Below, piece by piece: positions 57,352 to 64,000 of a stretch of 64,000 nt of DNA. How positions within the stretch are numbered: the first letter of the stretch is position 1; every line of letters begins with the position of its first letter. Below the pieces are notes generated by a model, which did no database searches, was not told where the DNA came from, and saw nothing but the letters and a program-made list of their open reading frames with translations. The translations under genes were made by a program, and so were the position numbers. The stretch comes from Hemibagrus wyckioides. Its lineage: Eukaryota; Chordata; Actinopteri; Siluriformes; Bagridae. The stretch spans positions 8,531,011 through 8,595,010 of the forward strand of contig NC_080723.1 in assembly GCF_019097595.1 (NCBI RefSeq), in the 5' to 3' direction.

Positions 57352-57707
57352 CTCGCTCTTTTCTTTGTTCTTTTTTTTCAAAGTAGGTTAAGGTTCATTT
57401 ATGACTCAGTTTATGTATGTGTTAAAATAATCGCTCTGAAGCATCTTACAAAATGCTCAAATGCTTTAAATCGCTCTAAAGCATCTTACAAAAGCTACAG
57501 CAACATGCACATTATGGATAAATATAAATATAAATTTAATTTTAAACTTAATCTGAATTTTTACATTTCTGTTAAAAGTGCTACAGACATAAAATACAAT
57601 TAAAATAAAGATATTATATTACAACTTATTTCTCTAAAAGGATAATGACTAGTTTGCTGTGGTATCCATTTAAACCCAAATCTCTGACTCTCAGGTAGTT
57701 GATTAGC

Positions 57708-57783
<76 letters not shown>

Positions 57784-59153
57784 CAGTATAAAGAAAATCC
57801 CTTCATAGGATGGAGGCTCTACTTGACAGTACATGTTATGTTACAGAAAAAAACTAAAAAGTAGAAAGTGTCTTAACTAAAAAAAGGCTCCTTGCCATAG
57901 TTCATCTGTCTCTGACATCATTTCCTCTTCCTGCCTTTCCTTTGTCCCTTTTACCCTTTTAAAGCAACCACACAGCGTTGTGCAGCGGCGCCTCCTAGAG
58001 GGTAATATCTCTCGGCTGTGCGGGGAGGCACGAGACACCCTGTCCCGCGTCCGCTCACCTCTCGCTGAGAGCAAGGAAGGTGCTGAGGCAGAGGAGAGGA
58101 GCGAAAGCACCATCGATGACTCCACTGAAGAGAAAGAGTCACCAGAGGAGAGTGAGAGAAGTCTGCGGTCTGAGGAGGAGGATGAGGAGGATGAGCAGGC
58201 TGATCGCAGGGATGCTGTTGGAAAGGCAGGGCACAAGGAGGCAGGGATGGACAGAGGAGAAGAAGGAGTGGGGGAGAAAGAGAGAACACCCTTCCTCTCA
58301 GCTTTGCAGGTGCAGTGTAAGGTAAGTAGTTTCTTCAGACAAAGGAACACACTCATAATGACAAAACATCGCCGCTCAAGCCCCCTGTTTCTTATGACTC
58401 AGAAATTTCCAGCTGCTGACTCATAAAAATATGTAATCCTTTTATGCTTTAAGTGTGTCAGCAACAATGCGCCAGAGTACAACGTGCTAGAGCGTGAAAA
58501 CACTCTGAAATTATAAATTCAGCACAAAATCCTGTCACATTACAGAAGATCGTTTTACAAACTTCTGTTTAAAATGTCTAGTGATTGAATAAAGAATAAA
58601 TAACCTAAACCTCCTTTCTCCTTTAAACCTCTAGCAAGGTTTAAAGGAGAAATGTGAGGGAGTTCTGTTCCCCTTCATCAGAGAATTCATCTTCATAAGA
58701 AAGAGACACATCCACAAAGCAAACCCCGCTCAAATCAGTGGTTCAGTATCGATGCTGGGATAAAAATAGAGGCTCAATTAAAGTCGAGGAAGCTGGAGGG
58801 GTGAGCGCGAGCCCAGAGCTGCTCATTTGCTCTATAGATCAACCCCAGCGTCGAGCAACTCCAGCATCCAGAACCACGCTGAAAGGCCATGACAGTATAA
58901 TTACAGCACTGTGACATTACCTCCAGGTCACAGATTCTCTCACTGTAACCATTGTATGCTTCGTAATCTATTGATGTTTATAAAGAGATTTAGTTTTAAT
59001 GTAGAAGCACTGAGAGAAAAGGGAATTCATTTCTATTTAAATAGAGATTTAGGCTTGAGGTGATGCCGATGCTTTTAACAGCGCGATTCACAGCAATGTG
59101 GTGATGCTCTTTCTTTTCAACACTTATTTCTGCTGTGTTCAAGGCAATCAGAT

Positions 59154-59184
<31 letters not shown>

Positions 59185-59310
59185 TGAGCATTTCTCATCA
59201 CTTATTTCATGCCTTGTTTTATCTCTTTAAATTGAAAACCAACTGGTTTGTTTTAAAAGCAGAGAGAGAGGGAGAGAGAGAGAGGGGGAAAGAGAGAAAG
59301 GGCAAGAGAT

Positions 59311-59346
<36 letters not shown>

Positions 59347-62300
59347 GATGCATGATGAATTTATTGATCCCTGAGGGAATTGCAGCAATACAGTAATCAA
59401 CAGAAATGACAGGGACATGTACTGTGTGAACGGTGAATACAAATTACAGAATCTGTTCTTATTAAAAAATGAACTGAAGAATGAAATAAGATGCTAAGTA
59501 GTATTTACTTTACTTTAGCTGATTAGTTCTTATTTCACATAACAGATGATTACATCTCACATCTACTACACAAAACACAATAATAACTAAATACACACAA
59601 ATGAACCGGTTTAAAAGTGTACACACGCCTGAGTATATTAATACTGTGTGTTGTAAACTGGAGGATCAACAACTATTGTATTGTTTTGTGTTTGTCCTGA
59701 GCAGTTAAACTGCCCCCAGTTCTTTAGAAAAACACCTCCAGCCTCTGCACATCATTTGTTCCATCTCCATCAACGGCTGTAGGACTGTTGAGGGGGTGTG
59801 TGAACTTATTAAATTATTATTATTTATTTTCTGGGAAACATGTAAATATATTATATAGCTAATCAGAACTAAATGGGAAAAAAGATCTTTAAGCAAAATA
59901 ATAAACTGCATCCTGTTCAAAAGTTTACACCCCCCTCCTGGGTTGTAAATGTATTGTGTTTCCTTCCTGAGACTCAGCGAATGTTTACAGCTTTTGTAAA
60001 TAGTTGCGTACGAGTCCATACAGAAATTTCCAGAAGATGCTGGAAAAGTAAAGTGTGTGTAAACTTGTTCGTTCATGTAAATTCAGTTATTATTGTATCT
60101 GATGTATGTGAAATAACTTTTACAGTTACAGAACTATCAAAGATTTTTGCAGATTACACAATCCAAATATATAAGCGTATGTATGACAGCTGTATATATA
60201 CATGCATTCTGATGATTATATTTTAATTAGATAGATAGAAAGACAGACTTCAACACCAATGACAACATGAATACAAGACAATGACAATCCCTTCTGCTGC
60301 TGCTGAAATGTTTGATGTAGAGTGGTACAAGTCGAAAACCTCTACAAGAGGGGGAAAAAACATCTGGGGGTCTGCAGATGCAGACATTACAGTGTTGAAA
60401 CTGGTGAGGTTGGAACAATTCATAAGTACATACCTAGTGAGTTGTGTAGATTTGGAGCAACGTTTCACTGAAGTGGTGGAAACAGTTTTAATGTGGTAGG
60501 AAACTTGAGAAATGTCAGCAGTGGTGTAGGAACGTTCGACCACTCTCTTTACATTGCAGGAAACAGTGCTGCAGGGCGTCAACATGCTTTCGCTTACAGA
60601 CATGATAAAGACTACTTAAAAAACGGCATCTCACTGGTGTTTATATATAAATGTGTACGTATTATTAATATTCTCCAAATCCTAGTGACTGCATGCGATG
60701 GGAAGGATTAATGACAGAAAAAAAGGATTGATACACTGGAGTAAAGAGTAGACTGCACTTTATGAGGGATATGGGTATGATAATATAGCAGGATGATAGC
60801 ACAGGGAATCATCAGGCATAAATTAGTTTGAGGTAGTATAATTAACCAGAGTTGACTGGTCTTAACAAAATATCCATACAGACACTCATCTGTGTACTTG
60901 AAAAGAGAGATGTTTCTTCTTTTACCTCATTTATAGAGGTTACTCCAGAACCCTTCTTTACTTCTCCCAATGTTTGTGTAATATCTTGCAAAAATAATGA
61001 TTCTGTATCTCAGAGACACTCTGTCTACACATACATTTTGTGGAAATACTTTAGATTTATTATAGATTATTTATTTTAATCCAGAATCTTAGCAGGTGAG
61101 GATCAGTTTTAAATTTGACCAATCTGGTAACTGCTTTTCGTGCTGTGCTGAGAAAGTGATTATGGGGCAGAGAAAATCCTTCCCTGATGGATCTGTTAGT
61201 GCTTGTTCTTTTGACCACTAGGTGCAATAATAATTTAGCCCCGTTCAGGAGGTAAGTGGGGCAGTGAGAGTGCCTTTCTGTGCAAACTGATATCTACAAA
61301 AGCAAATTTTAAGCAAACCAGTATCTAGAAAAGCAAACAAACCGACATCTAGAAAACAGTTACGCAAACCAATATCTAAAAAAAGGGTCCTTTCAGGGCA
61401 AACCAAGATCTAGAAAAGCAGCTATTATAACCAAACTAACATCTAGAAAAAACAATATTTTAAGCAAACCAGCACCTATAAAACAGTCCTTTTAGGCAAA
61501 CCAACATTTAGGAAACAGTAATTTATGCAAACCAACATCCAGAAAACAGATATTTTAAGCAAACCAACATCCAGAAAACAGATATTTTAAGCAAACCAAC
61601 ATCCAGAAAACAGATATTTTAAGCAAACCAACATCCAGAAAACAGATATTTTAAGCAAACCAACATCCAGAAAACAGATATTTTAAGCAAACCAACATCC
61701 AGAAAACAGATATTTTAAGCAAACCAACATCCAGAAAACCGATATTTTATGCAAACCAACATATAGAAATTTTAAGCAAACCAACAAGCAGTCTATTTGT
61801 GCTTGTTTTAAAAAAAATTCCCATTTTTTTAACCACTAAGTGCATTAATAATTAAGATAAGTACAGAAGGTAAATAGGGGGGTAGGTGTGCTTGTCTATG
61901 TCTATCTTGAAATGCCAACAAACTGATGTTTAGAAATACAGTTATTTTGAGTCAAAGTCAACACCAACGAAAAACTTCTTTCTGTCAAATACAAACAACT
62001 GTTCGTTACTTAAAAGAAGTAATCAGTATTTTAAAGGATTGTAAGATGTTTAGGATTGGGAGTAAGGACTTTGAGGAGATAAACAGTGAAGCTCAGTACA
62101 ACCTGTCCCTCTGGACAAGTCTCTAAATGAACGCACACACCTTCGCTGCTGACAGTCTGTGTTAGGACTCAAGCATAGTGGCCATATGTCACAAACGCAC
62201 CTCAAATCCTGTCAAATGTCTCCATCCGTCCTTCATCTTACATCAGTAATAAATGAAGAATAATCCTCTATAAATACCCCCTTCAACCTTTTCTAAAGAA

Positions 62301-62624
62301 TTAAGACAATACTGCTGACGAGACACGATGCATCAGGAAACAACTGCTTGGCTGGTTCGTTAAATTATAGTCTGCTGATCGCGCTGATTCCACCAATGTC
62401 TAATCCGCTTTGCCGTGTTGTCACAACAGCCGAACACAAAAACTCCTGAATCATCATCAAGAAAACATGGTGGGTGTTGGATTTTCAAAGAAGGGAATTC
62501 TAATTTATATGAATCAAAATAAATAAATTAATTAGGATTTTTTTTGTAGATTTGCTTGTTTTTCTTCATTTATGAGAGAAATCTGACTACCCGATACAAA
62601 ACAATACAGAGAGAAGAGTTCTTA

Positions 62625-62675
<51 letters not shown>

Positions 62676-62885
62676 GTGTCTTATTTTGCAAAAACCATTA
62701 TGAAAACAGGTCTGAAGACATTTAAAAATAAAACTGAAATGGTACTAAAAGGTCCATTACTTGCTGTCTTTGTAGTGTACATGGCGAATGTTAACCTGTT
62801 TAAAGTTTCTCTATGAATAATATCCTGTATATTTGTACAGTGGTTTGATTAGTGGCTGTCGTGTGTGTGTGTGTGCTTGTGTGTC

Positions 62886-62916
<31 letters not shown>

Positions 62917-63079
62917 TGCAGTGTGGTGATGCTGAGGTTAAAGTATCCATTAACACCGGCTGTCAGTTGAACCACATCTCCAGTACATGCTGCAGAAGGC
63001 TGGGGTAAGTCAGAAATATCAAAACAATTACACCCTTGAGAGAACCTTACATTCAATTAAGTAATGATATAACTAATAC

Positions 63080-63119
<40 letters not shown>

Positions 63120-63229
63120 TAGCCTGAAAATCAGTCCCAAGCCTGTCAGTGAATCCATGCCTAACGCTGTGACATCCGTGCAGATCCTGATTGGTAGCGA
63201 AAGAGTGCAGTGTACTGCTCAGGTCATAG
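38438..63229 (+). CDS. nrip2: Nuclear receptor-interacting protein 2, first four coding exons
   Basis: NRIP2 binds nuclear receptors and carries a retropepsin-like (DDI1-type) fold. Exons: 38438-38593, 57965-58321, 62922-63004, 63123-63229 (703 nt, 234 codons plus one base). All junctions are GT-AG with matching phase. Exon 1 gives [20 protein letters not shown] and [10 protein letters not shown], nearly identical to human NRIP2 and closer to it than to NRIP3. Exon 2 opens [14 protein letters not shown] and then holds a long acidic, low-complexity segment absent from human. Exon 3 has the protease-like signature as [11 protein letters not shown], where human has VDTGTQYNRIS. Exon 4 gives [13 protein letters not shown]. 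The end of the gene, expected to encode a CLGLQTL-type block, lies beyond the right edge. The ATG at 38438 is the only one ahead of the conserved part in frame. Confidence 0.92.
39350..40955 (-). mobile_element. Tc1-like transposon, frame-broken, long inverted repeats (family D)
   Basis: Inverted ends of about 200 bp face each other: 39400-39550 and 40715-40895 share 'taaccgttggcaacaaaag' type sequence and the block 'cagcctgtataacagtgta'. Between them the minus strand encodes a Tc1 transposase in pieces. At 40382-40720 is the N-terminal helix-turn-helix ([20 protein letters not shown]), at 40091-40339 a middle part, and at 39696-40061 the catalytic part ([24 protein letters not shown]). Frame changes between pieces make it inactive. 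A TA microsatellite follows the right end. Confidence 0.88.
40950..41010 (+). repeat. (TA)n microsatellite at the Tc1 right end
   Basis: A TA run of about 60 bp directly abuts the 39350-40955 element and runs into GA repeats. Confidence 0.9.
41747..41808 (+). repeat. (AAT)n microsatellite
   Basis: About 20 AAT units. The poly-Leu frame on the minus strand is an artefact. Confidence 0.9.
42258..42482 (+). repeat. GA/GGGA purine-rich microsatellite region
   Basis: GA runs joined by repeated 'agtaagggaggataaggag' units, giving Ser/Leu-rich spurious frames on the minus strand. Confidence 0.85.
42680..44080 (+). mobile_element. Degenerate non-LTR retrotransposon (LINE) fragment
   Basis: At 43763 the plus-strand frame reads [13 protein letters not shown], which resembles the start of a LINE endonuclease domain (ISWNxxGLRS). 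About 0.8 kb upstream, [19 protein letters not shown] reads like a coiled coil of an ORF1 product. Base composition (C/A-rich) differs from the flanks. Stops occur throughout. The family cannot be named from this. Confidence 0.45.
44804..45150. repeat. Inverted duplication with 79-bp arms
   Basis: 44804-44882 and 45073-45150 are reverse complements except for one inserted T. Just right of each arm lies a direct copy of a 36-bp block with 'aggaggaatcaaaatga' (about 44900-44935 and 45151-45186). On the minus strand, 44778-44953 could be read as an exon-like piece between AG and GT sites, but I do not recognise the peptide. Confidence 0.8.
45550..45636 (+). repeat. (ATT)n/(AAT)n microsatellite
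   Basis: ATT units change to AAT units, making a self-complementary run. Frames on both strands here are artefacts. Confidence 0.9.
45787..45838 (+). repeat. (CT)n microsatellite
   Basis: Nearly pure CT run in nrip2 intron 1. Confidence 0.9.
46427..46493. repeat. Perfect 29-bp inverted repeat with 9-nt loop
   Basis: Arms 46427-46455 and 46465-46493 are exact reverse complements, separated by AAACATTTC. Pairing stops at once on both outer sides. Transcribed, it would form a 29-bp perfect hairpin. Confidence 0.9.
47090..47300 (+). repeat. SINE-like fish repeat fragment
   Basis: The tail 'gtaagtcgttctggacgaag' with 'gtgtctgacaaattccatc' and 'gatgtaaatgca' matches the ending of a widespread fish SINE-type repeat. 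A faint relative may lie near 51340-51380. Confidence 0.45.
49560..49840 (+). repeat. L2-like LINE 3' tail
   Basis: T-rich body, 'aattccttgtacatgtaaaa', and an ending with 'attctcattctgatga', similar to the tail at 29990-30127. Confidence 0.5.
49920..50700 (+). mobile_element. Tc1-like relic (family C)
   Basis: It follows the same order as the 35860-36570 and 54625-55140 copies: 'gtgtaaggatctgagtgact', 'agagcatctccaaaacagca', a helix-turn-helix remnant, 'tttgatgaatcatgttttct', and a C-terminal piece near 50600. Many stops; not coding. Confidence 0.75.
51690..51762 (+). repeat. (CT)n microsatellite
   Basis: About 30 CT units without interruption. Confidence 0.95.
51930..52390 (-). mobile_element. 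Tc1-like relic (antisense fragment)
   Basis: Blocks such as 'acatcatcagacacttggtt', 'ggtgatgctctccaggtctt' and 'gagttacatcatcaataaac' are typical of antisense Tc1 transposase copies in fish. A CA run (52263-52290) interrupts it. No frame survives. Confidence 0.6.
53290..53372 (+). repeat. (TA)n microsatellite, Tc1 target
   Basis: About 40 uninterrupted TA units directly before the left terminal repeat of the 53373-54611 element; a short TA run continues after its right end. Confidence 0.95.
53373..54611 (-). mobile_element. Near-full-length Tc1-like transposon (family E)
   Basis: The terminal inverted repeats read CACTATATTGCCAAAAGTAT at the left and the exact reverse at the right, ending at about 54611. 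The minus strand encodes most of a Tc1 transposase. Residues at 54139-54570 give the bipartite helix-turn-helix region ([20 protein letters not shown], [13 protein letters not shown] with its GRPR AT-hook). The frame at 53455-53973 gives the catalytic end ([32 protein letters not shown]). A stop after GMGFHG and another before SDESRFSIW split the frame, so it is a pseudogene copy. It has far fewer changes than the other Tc1 copies here and is probably the youngest. Confidence 0.92.
54625..55140 (+). mobile_element. 5'-truncated Tc1-like relic (family C)
   Basis: It starts 'aaaagtggtccaaggaagga' and runs through 'gggtcatgggtggccaaggc', 'gctcaaattgctgaagaatt' and 'tctgatgaatcacgttttct'. It aligns block by block with the reverse of 35860-36330. 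Its left end is the right end of the 53373-54611 element plus a short TA run. Confidence 0.8.
57295..57360 (+). repeat. (CT)n microsatellite
   Basis: CT run with a few TTCT and GCTC interruptions. Confidence 0.9.
57710..57780 (+). repeat. (TA)n microsatellite near nrip2 exon 2
   Basis: About 35 TA units ending some 185 bp before the acceptor of nrip2 exon 2. Confidence 0.95.
61276..61795 (+). repeat. Minisatellite, 32-bp unit
   Basis: The unit is close to 'gcaaaccaacatccagaaaa' plus 'cagatattttaa'. About seven nearly identical copies fill 61527-61750. Diverged copies with changed length (25-36 bp) flank them on the left from 61276 and two on the right. There are about 15 units in all. Confidence 0.92.
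62861..62918 (+). repeat. (TG)n tract forming the nrip2 exon 3 acceptor region
   Basis: The TG tract ends three bases before the acceptor AG (62920-62921); only 'TTGC' precedes it as pyrimidine-rich sequence. Confidence 0.9.
63084..63119 (+). repeat. (TG)n tract forming the nrip2 exon 4 acceptor region
   Basis: About 18 TG units followed by GTAG and the exon. Intron 3 is only 118 bp, and this tract is a third of it. Confidence 0.9.
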
Positions 63230-63238
63230 GTAACACTG

Positions 63239-63285
<47 letters not shown>
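63239..63285 (+). repeat. (TTA)n microsatellite after nrip2 exon 4
   Basis: About 15 TTA units beginning ten bases past the exon 4 donor. Confidence 0.9.
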
Positions 63286-63419
63286 GAAAAGGCAACATGC
63301 TGTACTATGATTACAGCTGCAGCCTGGTTCTCTTTGTTTATGGTAATTGAACTGTCAAGTTATATAACCTTTACTGAACCTGGCAGTGCACTGAGCATTG
63401 AGACAAAAGAGCAAATGTT

Positions 63420-63830
63420 ACACAATATGACTAAAAGTATATGGACCCCAGCTTGTTGAACATCTCATTCCAGATTTATTCCCTATGTGTTTGCTGTTAG
63501 AATAATCTCCACTCTGCTGAGAAGGTTTTCCACTAGATGTTGGAGCTCAGACACTGATGTTGTAAGAGTGAGGAGGTCTGGGGTTCAGTCGGTGTTCCAG
63601 TTCATCCCAGAGGTGTTCAGTGGGGTTGAGAGTCAGGGACACTCCAGTTCTTCCACTCCAACCTTAACCTCCACACCATGTCTTCATGGAGCTCTGTGCT
63701 TTGTGCACAGGGGCATTGTCATGCTGGAACAGGGATTGAGTCTCTTAGTTCCAGTGAAGGGAAATTGTAATGCTACAGCATACAGAGACATTTGGTAAAA
63801 TTGTGTGCTAACAGTTTGGGAAGGAACCAC
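63420..63830. mobile_element. Tc1/mariner-derived fragment (family A)
   Basis: Third and best copy of this family. It carries 'gaacatctcattccagattt', 'gttttccactagatgttgga', 'gtgttcagtggggttgaga' and 'ctttgtgcacaggggcattg'. The reverse strand reads TMPLCTKHRAPWRHGVEVK, a Tc1 transposase C-terminal stretch. Confidence 0.7.
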
Positions 63831-63835
63831 ATATA

Positions 63836-64000
63836 CATCGATAACATTATGAGCACTGACAGGTGAAGTGAATAACACTGATTATCTCCTCATCATAGCA
63901 CCTGTTAGTGGGTGGGATATATTAGGCAGCAAGTGAATATCAAGTCCTTAAAGTTGATGTGTTAGAAGCAGGAAAATGAGCAAGTGTAAAGATTTGTGTG
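63836..64000 (+). mobile_element. Start of a Tc1-like relic (family C), cut by the window end
   Basis: 'ataacattatgagcactgac', 'cagcaagtgaatatcaagtc' and 'gttagaagcaggaaaatgag' match the outer part of the 35860-36570 copy in reverse. The rest is outside the window. Confidence 0.75.

Larger units (their letters stand above)
38594..57964. other. nrip2 intron 1 (19.4 kb)
   Basis: This large intron holds no host exon that I can recognise. It carries five Tc1-type copies (39350-40955, 49920-50700, 51930-52390, 53373-54611, 54625-55140), a degenerate LINE (about 42680-44080), an inverted duplication (44804-45150), a perfect palindrome (46427-46493) and many microsatellites. The stretches 47300-49550 and 55200-57290 are AT-rich with nothing I can name. 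Confidence 0.6.
58322..62921. other. nrip2 intron 2
   Basis: No exon recognised. It has CA and GA runs (about 59155-59181 and 59260-59345), a possible LINE tail at 59350-59395, unassigned frames at 60250-60600 with no known match, the minisatellite at 61276-61795 and an AAT run at 62624-62674. Confidence 0.55.

Noticed and set aside
57877..58356. 159-aa minus-strand frame over nrip2 exon 2
   Set aside because: It is a shadow of the acidic, repetitive coding exon on the plus strand, which has matching splice sites and homology.
60250..60603. Overlapping frames on both strands in nrip2 intron 2
   Set aside because: I could not match either to a known family, and there are no convincing splice sites in phase with nrip2.
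61276..61795. Regularly repeated units that could suggest a CRISPR array
   Set aside because: Units are contiguous with no unique spacers, and this is a vertebrate genome. It is a minisatellite.

Overview
This is vertebrate nuclear DNA from a ray-finned fish, most likely an otophysan and perhaps a catfish. Intron-rich genes match human proteins exon by exon. The space between exons is packed with Tc1-type transposon relics, LINE 3' tails, a fish-type interspersed repeat and very many microsatellites. The species call is an inference from repeat style.

Layout. 2202-10027 (-): first seven coding exons of gnptab, running off the left edge. 14205-18228 (+): complete dram1, divergent from gnptab. 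19007-22857 (-): complete washc3. 23334-28899 (-): complete cwf19l1, with an H/ACA snoRNA (SNORA12-like) in intron 11. 32128-33862 (+): complete klhl42. 38438-63229 (+): first four coding exons of nrip2, with a 19.4 kb first intron and a 3' end beyond the right edge. All exons were joined by hand using GT-AG (once GC-AG) sites, and phases close across every junction. The predicted lengths of the complete genes are dram1 234 aa, washc3 207 aa, cwf19l1 545 aa and klhl42 470 aa.

Function. gnptab (mannose-6-phosphate tagging of lysosomal enzymes), dram1 (lysosomal autophagy regulator) and washc3 (WASH complex, endosomal actin) form a lysosome/endosome cluster. The human order GNPTAB-DRAM1-WASHC3 on 12q is the same. 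dram1 has an exact CLEAR (TFEB-type) element upstream, and gnptab has a one-mismatch relative. cwf19l1 (splicing/lariat factor), klhl42 (Cullin-3 adaptor) and nrip2 (retropepsin-like receptor-interacting protein) lie elsewhere in human, so the synteny is rearranged.

The rest is repeats: at least four Tc1 families (one element sits inside a TA microsatellite), a degenerate LINE, a 32-bp minisatellite, a perfect 29-bp palindrome and a 79-bp inverted duplication. I found no tRNA, rRNA, CRISPR array or prokaryotic-type gene system.
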